This document shows positions 8,818-16,100 of a DNA stretch of 64,000 nt, in pieces. This DNA comes from Actinoplanes derwentensis. Lineage in GTDB: Bacteria; Actinomycetota; Actinomycetes; Mycobacteriales; Micromonosporaceae. The DNA is taken from assembly GCF_900104725.1 (NCBI RefSeq), contig NZ_LT629758.1, positions 8,208,001 to 8,272,000 of the forward strand, given 5' to 3'. Numbering within the stretch: the stretch's first letter is position 1; each line of letters begins with the position of its first letter. The notes under the pieces were generated by a model. It saw nothing but the letters and a program-made list of their open reading frames with translations. It did no database searches and was not told the DNA's origin. A program made the translations under genes and the position numbers.

Positions 8818-8840
8818 CGATTATAAGAAAATATTATATC
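8818..8840 (-). promoter_or_regulatory. AT-rich promoter candidate for the XRE regulator
   Basis: On the minus strand this stretch reads TATAATATTTTCTTATAA, including a perfect -10-like TATAAT hexamer about 45 bases upstream of the XRE start. It is the most AT-rich spot in the first 20 kb. It could also hold the regulator's own binding site or serve the rightward gene at 8885. Confidence 0.45.
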
Positions 8841-8884
8841 CAGCCGTAGTCGCGAATTCGGGTGAACCTGGTGGACGTGTCACC

Positions 8885-9712
8885 ATGGCTGCCGTGACGG
8901 GGCCGGGGAATGGGTACCCGCCGCCGGCTCCGAAGGGGCGGCGGTGGTGGACCTGGGCGGTGGTGGGTGCCTGGGGGGTTCTGTTGACCGGGGCGGTGTT
9001 CTGGTCGGTTCGTAATGATCCGCCGACCGTGCCGGAGCAGCGGGACATCGGGCAGGCTCTGTCGTCGATGCGGACCGCTACCGGGGCGCTCGTCGAGGTC
9101 GTTCAGGATGAGCGGTGGGTGCTGCGGATCGGGGATCTGCGGGTCACCGAGTGTGCGATCACCCCGGTTCGGGACGGGCTCGAAGCCGAACGGACCGTGA
9201 CGCTCTACGTGGCCGACGGCGAGGCTCGTGAGGCTCTCAGTGGGCTTGCCGAAGGGCTGCCGGAGTCCTATGACGCCGGAGTGGTGGCGACCCGTGGGGG
9301 CACCCGGTTGTCGTTCTTCGCCGACGCGGGGGACTACATCGGGGTCGAGGCCGAGGCGCATTCGTCGGATCAGGTGCTGACGGTGTCGGTCTTCACCGGG
9401 TGCCGGCCGTCGACCGGCGGTCTCGATCGGGGCGATCCGGCTGCGGGGGCGGTACCGGAGATGCTGCGGGAGATCGGTGGCACGGTTCGCGGGGCGGTGG
9501 TCTGCCCTGGTGGCGGGACCGCTGCGACGTTCCAGGCCGACGGGGGTGTGGCTGATCCGGACGGCGAGCCGCGTGGGGTGCCCGCGGGGGCTGAGCCGGT
9601 GTGGAGTGAGCCGGGTGGGTGGGCGTACCGCGCCGGGTCTGAATCGGTCGTGACCACCGCTGACGGTGGGCGGCTCCGGATCTCGGTGACCACCGGCTGC
9701 CGGACGGTCTGA
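8885..9712 (+). CDS. Hypothetical membrane-anchored protein
   Basis: 275 residues of unrecognised family. A proline-rich N-terminus (GNGYPPPAPKGRR) leads into one transmembrane helix (WWTWAVVGAWGVLLTGAVFW, roughly residues 20-40), and the rest should lie outside the cell. The outer part has two similar halves, each ending in a TxSVxTGC motif (VSVFTGCRPS and ISVTTGCRTV). Further cysteines (VTECAITP, VVCPGGG) suggest disulphide pairing. The ATG at 8885 is the first start in the frame before the membrane segment. Function unknown; no neighbour gives a clue. Confidence 0.7.
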   Translation: MAAVTGPGNGYPPPAPKGRRWWTWAVVGAWGVLLTGAVFWSVRNDPPTVPEQRDIGQALSSMRTATGALVEVVQDERWVLRIGDLRVTECAITPVRDGLEAERTVTLYVADGEAREALSGLAEGLPESYDAGVVATRGGTRLSFFADAGDYIGVEAEAHSSDQVLTVSVFTGCRPSTGGLDRGDPAAGAVPEMLREIGGTVRGAVVCPGGGTAATFQADGGVADPDGEPRGVPAGAEPVWSEPGGWAYRAGSESVVTTADGGRLRISVTTGCRTV

Positions 9713-9715
9713 AAG

Positions 9716-10078
9716 CTAGTAGACCAGCGCCTGCGCGCCGTCGGACATGATCTCTTCGACGAAGGCGGCGGCGCCGGCGATGCGGATGCCGGGGATCACG
9801 TCGCCGGGGCCGATGTCGCGGCGGGCGGCGCACTGGGTGCAGGCGGTGATCCGGCCGGTTTCGAGGAGCAGGTCGATCAGGTCGGGCAGTGGAGCGGCGT
9901 GTGGGAGCACGAAGGTGGCGGCCCGGCCGGGCCGGGCGAACCAGGTGGATTCGCCGGTCAGCCAGAACGACACGTCGACTCCGGCGGTCGCGGCGGTCGC
10001 GGCCACGTTGAACGCCTGGTTGCAGCGTTCCGGGGCATCGGCGCCGGCGGTGGCCTTGACGACGAGCAGGCGTGCCAT
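9716..10078 (-). CDS. DsrE family protein
   Basis: 120 residues with the DsrE/F-like alpha/beta fold: MARLLVVKATAGADAPERCNQAF at the N-terminus, FWLTGE in the middle, and a CxxC-type pair in ITACTQCAARRDI, followed by GAAAFVEEIMS at the C-terminus. Relatives take part in sulphur relay or are of unknown function. The start is ATG at 10078. A 12-base element with an alternative in-frame ATG (GCGGCCAGCAT on the plus strand) is repeated just upstream, so a longer N-terminus from 10111 is possible. The gene is divergent from the small membrane peptide and nitrobindin genes. Confidence 0.75.
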   Translation of the reverse strand: MARLLVVKATAGADAPERCNQAFNVAATAATAGVDVSFWLTGESTWFARPGRAATFVLPHAAPLPDLIDLLLETGRITACTQCAARRDIGPGDVIPGIRIAGAAAFVEEIMSDGAQALVY

Positions 10079-10125
10079 AGCGGCCAGCATAGAGCCCGGA
10101 GCGGCCAGCATAAGATGGGCCGGTC

Positions 10126-10230
10126 ATGGTTACGGAAATCGGGTTCGTGAGTCTGCTGGTGGCCGCTCTGGGCGGTCTGGCCGGCGGCTTCGGCTATCTG
10201 GCAATGCGCATTTCGAGGGGACGCTGGTGA
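10126..10230 (+). CDS. 34-residue single-pass membrane peptide
   Basis: A small frame encoding MVTEIGFVSLLVAALGGL followed by AGGFGYLAMRISRGRW. It is one glycine/alanine-rich hydrophobic helix with a basic C-terminal tail, typical of a small membrane protein. Its TGA (10228-10230) overlaps the GTG start of the nitrobindin gene (10227-10229), so the two are probably translationally coupled. It begins 48 bases from the divergent DsrE gene. No known family was recognised. Coding status is inferred from the start, the hydrophobic pattern and the stop/start overlap. Confidence 0.6.
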   Translation: MVTEIGFVSLLVAALGGLAGGFGYLAMRISRGRW

Positions 10231-10826
10231 GCAACGAGACGGAAAACCCGCTGGGACCGCCGCCGTGGCTCAACGCTCCGCCGGTCGAGCGCTATCCCTA
10301 TGAGGACACTCACGACCTGCGGTCCGGTCCGGATCTGCACCCGGCGCTGCTGGGGCTGCTGCCGTTCGTCGGGTTGTGGCGGGGCCGTGGGCAGGGCGGG
10401 TTCCCGCAGGAGAAGGACTACGACTTCGCCCAGGAGATCCGGATCAGCCACGACGGCCGGGATTTCCTGCGGTTCGAGTCGCGCGCCTGGGTGCTCGACG
10501 ATGACTCGAAACCAGCCGGGCAGGCGCTGAACGAGTCCGGGTTCTGGCGTCCGGTGCTGGTCGACGGCCGGCCGGGTGACGAGATGGAAGCCACCATGAT
10601 CCGCCCGGACGGGGTGGCCGAGCTCTATCTGGGCAAGGCGGCCACGACCCGGCTGGAGATGACCGCCGACGCGGTGGCGTACACGCCGTCCGGTCTGCCC
10701 GTGACGGGCGGTCACCGGCTGTTCGGTGTCGTCGAGGGCGCGCTGTTGTACGCCCACGAGATCGCGGTCGGCGACAGTGGCTTGAGGCCGCACATGTCGG
10801 CCCGGCTGCTACGCATCGGTGGCTGA
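10227..10826 (+). CDS. Nitrobindin family heme-binding protein
   Basis: 199 residues of the FABP-like/nitrobindin (DUF1794) beta-barrel family. The GxWxGxG signature is present as VGLWRGRGQGGFP, and the conserved near-C-terminal histidine that ligates heme occurs in GLRPHMSARLLRIGG. Ferric nitrobindins bind and process nitric oxide and peroxynitrite. The GTG start overlaps the stop of the small membrane peptide gene. The last 18 bases overlap the 3' end of the convergent aminotransferase gene. Confidence 0.88.
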   Translation: MSNETENPLGPPPWLNAPPVERYPYEDTHDLRSGPDLHPALLGLLPFVGLWRGRGQGGFPQEKDYDFAQEIRISHDGRDFLRFESRAWVLDDDSKPAGQALNESGFWRPVLVDGRPGDEMEATMIRPDGVAELYLGKAATTRLEMTADAVAYTPSGLPVTGGHRLFGVVEGALLYAHEIAVGDSGLRPHMSARLLRIGG

Positions 10827-11573
10827 GTAACCCAGCAGTTCCAGGAGGCGGGGAGTCCAGGGCGATCGGGTCCGGGACGCCCCGTCCAGGCTGGTCACCT
10901 CGGCCAGCCCGCGCAGTGACGACGCCAGCCAGATCGTGTCGGCGGCGGCCAGTTCGCCGAGCGTGATCATCCGCTCGGCCGGGCGCAGGCCCACCGACGG
11001 CGCCCGGGACAGCAGGTGGGCCGCGGTGATACCGGGCAGGATGCCGGCCTCGACCGGCGGGACCGTGCACAGTTCGTCACCGGTCAGCCAGACCACCGAC
11101 GCGGTCGGCGCTTCCAGGACGTACCCCTCGGTGGAAAGCCCGATGAGGTCGTCGGCACCGTGCCGTGCCGCCCATCGCCGGGCCGCGAAGTTCTCCGCGT
11201 AGGACAGCGACTTGGCCGCCGCGATGGACCATGGCGGACGCCTCCGTACCGAGATGCCGGAGTCGGCGGCGAGCGCCCGGACCCCGTCACGCCGCTCGCG
11301 CAGCACCGAAGCCGGAATCGGCGAGACCGAAATGTCCAGTATCTGACGCGTGTAGATGATCCGCAGGGCACCCGAGTCCGGAAGATCACCCGGCAGTCGC
11401 ACCGACGGCGAAGGCATGTCGAGGATCGCCGCCGAGCGGGCCAGCCGGGCCAGGTGCTCGTCGAGCAGCCACGGCCCGGACGGTCGCAGATGCAGCGTCT
11501 CGAAGACACCGTCGCCGAGCAGGTCGGTGGGCGGGACGAGGATTCGTTCGATCACCCGAACTATGCTCGTCAT
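10809..11573 (-). CDS. Class IV aminotransferase (aminodeoxychorismate lyase-like)
   Basis: 254 residues of the PLP fold type IV family. The catalytic lysine sits in AAAKSLSYAENFAARRWA, and the second cofactor region is EGYVLEAPTASVVWL. The nearby GILPGITA segment is the phosphate-loop motif of branched-chain aminotransferases and 4-amino-4-deoxychorismate lyases. The choice among these cannot be made by eye; the short length and lone position fit PabC-like proteins. The ATG at 11573 abuts the divergent Fur-family start with no spacer, and the 3' end overlaps nitrobindin. Confidence 0.82.
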   Translation of the reverse strand: MTSIVRVIERILVPPTDLLGDGVFETLHLRPSGPWLLDEHLARLARSAAILDMPSPSVRLPGDLPDSGALRIIYTRQILDISVSPIPASVLRERRDGVRALAADSGISVRRRPPWSIAAAKSLSYAENFAARRWAARHGADDLIGLSTEGYVLEAPTASVVWLTGDELCTVPPVEAGILPGITAAHLLSRAPSVGLRPAERMITLGELAAADTIWLASSLRGLAEVTSLDGASRTRSPWTPRLLELLGYSATDA

Positions 11574-11996
11574 GTGTCCGCCACATCGCTAGCCGCCATG
11601 CTCCGCGAGAGGGGCCTGCGACTCACCCCACAGCGCCAGTTGATCCTCGAAGCGGTGCACGAACTCGGTCATGCGACTCCCGAGTCGGTGCACAACGCGG
11701 TCCGTGAGCGGGCCGCCGGGGTCAACATCACCACCGTCTACCGGACCCTTGAGCTGCTCGAAGAGCTGGGCCTGGTGAACCACACGCACCTGTCGCACGG
11801 TTCGCCGACCTATTCCTCGGCCAAGGAGCACCAGCATGTCCACCTGGTGTGCCGGTCGTGCGGGTCGATCTCCGAGATCGACCCGGGGGTGATGGTCCCG
11901 GTCACCGAGCAGCTGCTGCGGGAGCGGGCGTTCCGCGTCGATGTGGGGCACGTCTCGCTCTTCGGAGTGTGCGGCGATTGCAAGGAGGCCGAGTGA
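11574..11996 (+). CDS. Fur family transcriptional regulator
   Basis: 140 residues. The N-terminal winged helix has the family core LRLTPQRQLILEAV and VNITTVYRTLELLEELGL. The dimerisation domain has HVHLVCRSCGS and FGVCGDCKEAE, whose CxxC pairs bind a structural zinc, plus histidines for the sensing site. The metal (iron, zinc or peroxide sensing) cannot be decided. The start is taken as GTG at 11574, which directly abuts the divergent start; ATG at 11598 is the alternative. TATGCT lies 7 bases before the GTG, so a leaderless transcript is plausible. The 3' end overlaps ygfZ. Confidence 0.85.
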   Translation: MSATSLAAMLRERGLRLTPQRQLILEAVHELGHATPESVHNAVRERAAGVNITTVYRTLELLEELGLVNHTHLSHGSPTYSSAKEHQHVHLVCRSCGSISEIDPGVMVPVTEQLLRERAFRVDVGHVSLFGVCGDCKEAE

Positions 11997-13033
11997 CCAC
12001 CGTCATGGTTGAGGATCTGGACCCGGCTTCGGCCGACGCCGGGGTGCCCGCGCACTTCGGCGACCCGATGCGCGAACAGCGCCTGCTGGAGACCGCGGTG
12101 GGCCTGGTCGATCGGTCGAACCGTGCGGTGATCGCGGTTCCCGGTGTGGAGCGGGCGAGCTGGCTGCACACGATCACCACCCAGCACCTGTCTGCGCTGA
12201 AAGCCGACGAGGGCACCGAGCTGCTGGTTCTCTCCCCGAACGGGCACATCGAGCAACATGCCCTCGTCGCCGAGGACGGGACGACGGCGTGGCTGGACAC
12301 CGAGCCCGGCGCGGGTGAGGGTCTCCTGAAGTACCTGGAGATGATGCGCTTCTTCACCCGGGTCGAGCCGCGCGACGCGACCGCGGAGATCGCCGTGCTG
12401 TCGCTGGTCGGGCCGGGCGCGGCCGCGCTGTTCCCGGACCTCGCGGACCCTCGGGTGGGCGCGGTGCCGGATGCCCGATTCGCCGCCGGGTCCGTTCCGG
12501 CCGGGGCGACGAGCCACTATTCGGTACGTGCGTTCGAAGGCGGACTGGCCCGGCGGGTCCCTCTCGGGGTCGACCTGCTGGTGCCGCGCGCGCGCAAGGA
12601 CGAGATCATCGAGAAGCTGAACGTGCCCCGGGCCGGGCTCTGGGCGTACGAGGCGGTGCGGGTCGCCCACCGGATCCCCCGGCTGGGCTGGGAGACCGAC
12701 CACCGGACGATCCCCGCCGAGATCGGCCTGATGGCCACCAGCGTGCACATGGAAAAGGGCTGCTACCGAGGCCAGGAGACGGTCGCCCGGGTCCACAACC
12801 TGGGCCGCCCGCCCCGCCGCCAGGTCCTGCTGCACCTCGACGGCGTCGCCAGTGACCATCCGCCGGCCAGGAACACGCCGGTCGAGCTGGCCGGCCGGGC
12901 CGTCGGTTTCATCGGCACCGCGGTCCGGCATCACGAGCTGGGCATGGTCGCGCTCGCCGTGGTGAAACGAAACGTCCCGGACGACGCCGATCTGTCGGTG
13001 GGGGAGTCGGCGGCCGCCATCGACGCCGGGTGA
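11993..13033 (+). CDS. ygfZ: YgfZ/GcvT-domain folate-binding protein
   Basis: 346 residues of the YgfZ (IBA57-like) family, related to the GcvT aminomethyltransferase and needed for assembly or repair of certain iron-sulphur enzymes. The diagnostic KGCYxGQE motif is present as MEKGCYRGQETVARVHNLGR, with the conserved cysteine. The N-terminal part has LDRSNRAV-type GcvT residues. The GTG start overlaps the Fur-family stop (GTGA), and an ATG at 12005 is also possible. The Fur-ygfZ gene pair recurs in actinobacteria. Its stop overlaps a possible upstream GTG of the next gene. Confidence 0.88.
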   Translation: MTTVMVEDLDPASADAGVPAHFGDPMREQRLLETAVGLVDRSNRAVIAVPGVERASWLHTITTQHLSALKADEGTELLVLSPNGHIEQHALVAEDGTTAWLDTEPGAGEGLLKYLEMMRFFTRVEPRDATAEIAVLSLVGPGAAALFPDLADPRVGAVPDARFAAGSVPAGATSHYSVRAFEGGLARRVPLGVDLLVPRARKDEIIEKLNVPRAGLWAYEAVRVAHRIPRLGWETDHRTIPAEIGLMATSVHMEKGCYRGQETVARVHNLGRPPRRQVLLHLDGVASDHPPARNTPVELAGRAVGFIGTAVRHHELGMVALAVVKRNVPDDADLSVGESAAAIDAG

Positions 13034-13053
13034 CCCATGGCAGTATGCGAGGC

Positions 13054-13824
13054 ATGACCGGGACCTTGATCACCGTCGCCCCGACCGGCGCGGATCGCGG
13101 TAAGGCGGAAGTACCAGCTCTGCCGGTGACCCTGGCCGAGTTGGTGACGACCGCCAAGGAGTGTGAGGCGCTGGGCGCTGCCGTCGTCCACGTGCGCACT
13201 CGGGACCCACAGGACCGGGACGGGCTGCGGGCTGTGGTGGCGGCGCTGCGCGAATCCACCGGTCTGATCGTGCAGCTCGCCACTACCGGTGCTGAGGACC
13301 GGCTGACCGTGGTCGACGCCGGCCCGGACATGGTCTCCATCCCGATGGAATCGCCGGGGACCACCATCAACCTACACACTCGCGCGCAAGAGCGCGGTGT
13401 CGTGCCGGAGTACCGGATCCTCGGCCTGGACCAGCTCAGCCTCCTGGAGCGAGTGCTCACCCGGTACGGTCTCCCGGCCGGTGGCCACATCCATCTCGGC
13501 CTGCGACTGGGCGCGCCCGACGGAGCGCCCGGAACGGCGGCCACCCTCGTCGCGTGTGAGCAGGCGATCCGTGACCTGCCGGCGGGCACCACGTTCTCGG
13601 CCACCGGCATCGGCCGTAGCACCCTGCCGGTGATGCTGGCGTCTCTCGCGACCGGCGGTCATCTCCGGGTCGGCATGCAGGACACCCTGTCGTACGCCGA
13701 GAATCGCCCCGTCGACTCGAACATGCAGCTGGTCGCCCGGGCGGTCGGGTTCGCCCAGCTCGCCCAGCGCCCGCCGCTGACCCCTGCTCAAGCCCGTGAC
13801 CTGCTGGGAGTTCCACCCCGATGA
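13054..13824 (+). CDS. BKACE (3-keto-5-aminohexanoate cleavage enzyme) family protein
   Basis: 256 residues of the DUF849/BKACE TIM-barrel family, which condense or cleave beta-keto acids with acetyl-CoA using a zinc centre. The conserved features are an ITVAPTGA start, HVRTRDP at the end of a barrel strand (usually HxH in this family), VSIPMESPGTTINLHT, and a GGHIHLGLRLG segment. The standard HLHxRD pair reads VHVRTRD, so one of the zinc-binding histidines may differ. ATG at 13054 is preferred because GAGG sits just before it and the protein then starts like its relatives. A GTG at 13030 overlapping the ygfZ stop is the alternative. Confidence 0.75.
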   Translation: MTGTLITVAPTGADRGKAEVPALPVTLAELVTTAKECEALGAAVVHVRTRDPQDRDGLRAVVAALRESTGLIVQLATTGAEDRLTVVDAGPDMVSIPMESPGTTINLHTRAQERGVVPEYRILGLDQLSLLERVLTRYGLPAGGHIHLGLRLGAPDGAPGTAATLVACEQAIRDLPAGTTFSATGIGRSTLPVMLASLATGGHLRVGMQDTLSYAENRPVDSNMQLVARAVGFAQLAQRPPLTPAQARDLLGVPPR

Positions 13825-14729
13825 TCGTTGCTGAAGTCGTCCGTTCCGGTTTTGTGGAGAGCACCCACCACGGTGTCGTCGCCGTGCTCGGTGGTGAATC
13901 CCTCGGGGATGTCGCGAGTCCGTTCTTCCCCCGCTCGTCCAACAAGCCGTTGCAGACCGTCGGCTTGTTGACGTCCGGTCTCGTTCCCCGCGAGGAGGCC
14001 GACCTCGCTCTGATGAGCGGCAGTCACGACGCCGAGCCGTTCCACGTGGAACGAGTGCGGGCGATGCTCGCCGCGGCCGGGCTCGGCCCGGAGGCGCTGC
14101 GCTGCCCGGCCGACCTGCCGCTGAACACGGACGCGCGGGACGCCTGGCTGCGTGGCGGGGGTGCGGCCGAGCCGATCCTGATGAACTGCTCCGGCAAACA
14201 CGCCGGCATGCTCGCCACCTGTGTGGTCAACGGGTGGCCGCTGGAGTCGTACCTCGACGTCGACCACCCGTTGCAGAAGGCGCTCGGAGACGCGGTCAGC
14301 CGTCTCGCCGGTGAGCCGATCGCGGCGCTCGGGGTGGACGGCTGCGGCGCGCCGATCTTCGCAATCTCCCCGCTCGGGCTGGCGCGGGCCTTCCAGCAGC
14401 TGGTCGAGGCCGGACCGGGCACCCCGGAGCGCCGGGTGGCCGATGCGATGCGGGCGAACCCGACGCTGGTGGCGGGCACCGGGACCGATGATTCCGTGCT
14501 GATGGCGGCGGTTCCCGGGCTGCTCGTGAAGAAGGGCGCTGATGGGGTGGCCGCGGCGGCCATGCCCGGTTTCGGAGCGGTCGCCCTCAAGATCTCCGAC
14601 GGTGCCGCCCGGGCCCGGGGGCCGGTGCTGATCGCGGCTCTGCGCCGCCTCGGCCTGGAGATCGGCGACTTCCCCGAGGTGGTTCTCGGTGGTGGCCTGC
14701 CGGTCGGCGAGGTCCGCGCGACCATCTGA
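13821..14729 (+). CDS. ansA: L-asparaginase II family protein
   Basis: 302 residues of the asparaginase II family found in actinobacteria and rhizobia (distinct from the classic EcAII fold). Conserved blocks are VVRSGFVESTHHGVVAVL, FFPRSSNKPLQ, LALMSGSHDAEPFH, NCSGKHAGML, GVDGCGAPIFA and KISDGAARAR. The SGSH, CSGKHA and GCGAP motifs hold the family's catalytic Ser, Lys and Cys residues. It should hydrolyse asparagine to aspartate and ammonia. Its ATG overlaps the stop of the preceding gene (ATGA), indicating translational coupling. Confidence 0.87.
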   Translation: MIVAEVVRSGFVESTHHGVVAVLGGESLGDVASPFFPRSSNKPLQTVGLLTSGLVPREEADLALMSGSHDAEPFHVERVRAMLAAAGLGPEALRCPADLPLNTDARDAWLRGGGAAEPILMNCSGKHAGMLATCVVNGWPLESYLDVDHPLQKALGDAVSRLAGEPIAALGVDGCGAPIFAISPLGLARAFQQLVEAGPGTPERRVADAMRANPTLVAGTGTDDSVLMAAVPGLLVKKGADGVAAAAMPGFGAVALKISDGAARARGPVLIAALRRLGLEIGDFPEVVLGGGLPVGEVRATI

Positions 14730-14770
14730 GCGGGCCCTGAGGGGCGAAAAATCAGGGGTGACTCGGTTCA

Positions 14771-14821
14771 CGCTAGCTAGAGTTAGCATTTTGCTTGCAA
14801 CAGCTAGCACTGCAGGCTAAC
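14771..14821. promoter_or_regulatory. Promoter/operator region with repeated GCTAGC-type half-sites
   Basis: Between ansA and the next gene, GCTAGC occurs at 14772-14777 and 14803-14808. An inverted pair GTTAGC (14782-14787) and GCTAAC (14816-14821) lies in the same stretch, along with TTGCTTGCAA at 14791-14800. The start codon follows at 14830. The cluster looks like an operator, probably for autoregulation by the XRE protein it precedes; that last step is inference. Confidence 0.5.
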
Positions 14822-14829
14822 TTCGAGAT

Positions 14830-15246
14830 ATGGCCGCACCCAAGGATCTGCCTGAGGACATCGGGACCTTCATCCGAGACCTGAGGCAGACCGCGAAGAT
14901 CTCGCTCCGGCAGCTCGCCGACAAGGCCGGGGTGAGCAACCCCTACCTGAGTCAGATCGAGCGCGGCCTGCGTAAACCGAGCGCCGAGGTGCTGGCCCAG
15001 ATCGCCAGTGCCTTGCGAGTGTCGACGCCCGCGATGTACTTGCGGGCCGGACTGCTCGATGGCGAAGGCCAGCAGGGTGTGCTGGCCGCCATCGCGGTCG
15101 ACCCGGAGCTCACGATCGCGCAGAAGCAGTCCCTGACGCAGATCTACGAGACGTTCCGCAACGAGAACGTGCGAAACAGCGCGCAGCCGTCCGAGCCAGC
15201 CGACGCCGCGCCCCGGACCACCCCGATCGCCGAGGAGAAGCCATGA
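14830..15246 (+). CDS. XRE-family regulator, Rv0474-like
   Basis: 138 residues. The N-terminal HTH reads IGTFIRDLRQTAKISLRQLADKAGVSNPYLSQIERGLRKPS, whose key parts are the SLRQLA helix and the NPYLSQIERG recognition helix. The middle (LRVSTPAMYLRAGLLDG, then LTIAQKQSLTQIYETFR) matches the actinobacterial regulator that sits upstream of hbhA in mycobacteria (Rv0474). The next two genes match HbhA and Rv0476, so the synteny supports this assignment. The tail is disordered and Pro/Ala-rich. It probably controls its own operon through the GCTAGC elements upstream. Confidence 0.82.
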   Translation: MAAPKDLPEDIGTFIRDLRQTAKISLRQLADKAGVSNPYLSQIERGLRKPSAEVLAQIASALRVSTPAMYLRAGLLDGEGQQGVLAAIAVDPELTIAQKQSLTQIYETFRNENVRNSAQPSEPADAAPRTTPIAEEKP

Positions 15247-15719
15247 CCGAGCAGACCAAGACCAAGATCCCTGCCCCGCTGTACGCCGCCGCCGGCGCGG
15301 GTGACCTCGCCTACGAGCAGCTCCGCAAGCTGCCCGCCGTGGTGACCGAGCTCAGTGACAAGGCCGCCGCCTCGCTGAAGACCTACAACGAGCAGGCCGG
15401 CACCAAGGCCGCCGAGCTGCGTGGCAAGGCCGAGACCACCGACTTCAACGGTCTGCGCGAGAACGCGGCGAGCGCTGCCGCCAGCTTCGCCCAGATCGCC
15501 TCGGAGCGCGCGATCGCCGTTTACAACGAGCTGGTCGCCCGTGGCGAGCGCGTCGTCGGCACCGGTGTCGTCGAGGCCGCCGAGGTGGTCAACGCCGACA
15601 TCGAGGCCACCGAGCAGCCGAAGGCTGTCGAAGCCGCGGTCGAGGAGGCCAAGGCTGTCGAGGCCGTGCCGACCCCGAAGCCCCGCAAGCGGGTCAAGCC
15701 GGCCGCCCCCGCAGAGTGA
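15243..15719 (+). CDS. HbhA-like heparin-binding hemagglutinin homologue
   Basis: 158 residues. The N-terminus (IPAPLYAAAGAGDLAYEQLRKLP) and a long alanine-rich coiled-coil (EQAGTKAAELRGKAETTDF, YNELVARGERVV) resemble mycobacterial HbhA. The C-terminus is basic and Pro-rich (PKPRKRVKPAAPAE), but far shorter than the lysine-rich KAAPAK repeats of HbhA that bind heparan sulphate, so adhesion is not implied. In non-pathogens such proteins are thought to associate with the membrane or cell division. ATG overlaps the stop of the regulator gene (ATGA). Confidence 0.72.
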   Translation: MTEQTKTKIPAPLYAAAGAGDLAYEQLRKLPAVVTELSDKAAASLKTYNEQAGTKAAELRGKAETTDFNGLRENAASAAASFAQIASERAIAVYNELVARGERVVGTGVVEAAEVVNADIEATEQPKAVEAAVEEAKAVEAVPTPKPRKRVKPAAPAE

Positions 15720-15785
15720 TCAACCTCTGACGACATGCTCAGCGGGCTCCGGCAGCACCGGGGCCCGCGGCATAGACTCTTCCTC

Positions 15786-16100
15786 ATGGCCACAGCAGCG
15801 CCCATCTTCTTCCTCGCCGCCCGTGATTACATAAACCTCGCCGTCCTGCTCGTCTCCTTGGCGGTGCAGGCAGTGGCGCTGATCCACTGCCTGACGCAAC
15901 GTGGTGCGGGTTTCCAGGCGCTCGGCACTCTGCCGAAGGGCGCGTGGGCCGCCATCATCGGCGTCTGCCTGGCGATCACCCTGCTCCTCCGGGGCAGTCT
16001 GCTGATCGTCACGATGATCGGTGTCGCCGCCGCCTTGGTCTACATGCTCGACGTCCGTCCCGGCCTGAAAGACCTGTCGGACGGCAAGGGCTTCTGGTGA
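15786..16100 (+). CDS. DUF2516 membrane protein (Rv0476-like)
   Basis: 104 residues with three to four hydrophobic segments (INLAVLLVSLAVQAVALIHCL, GAWAAIIGVCLAITLLL, LLIVTMIGVAAALVYMLDV) and the conserved end DVRPGLKDLSDGKGFW. This matches DUF2516, which lies directly after hbhA in mycobacteria. Function unknown. It starts at ATG 15786, 66 bases after the HbhA-like stop, and its stop overlaps the GTG of the following hydrolase, so the block is one operon. Confidence 0.8.
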   Translation: MATAAPIFFLAARDYINLAVLLVSLAVQAVALIHCLTQRGAGFQALGTLPKGAWAAIIGVCLAITLLLRGSLLIVTMIGVAAALVYMLDVRPGLKDLSDGKGFW

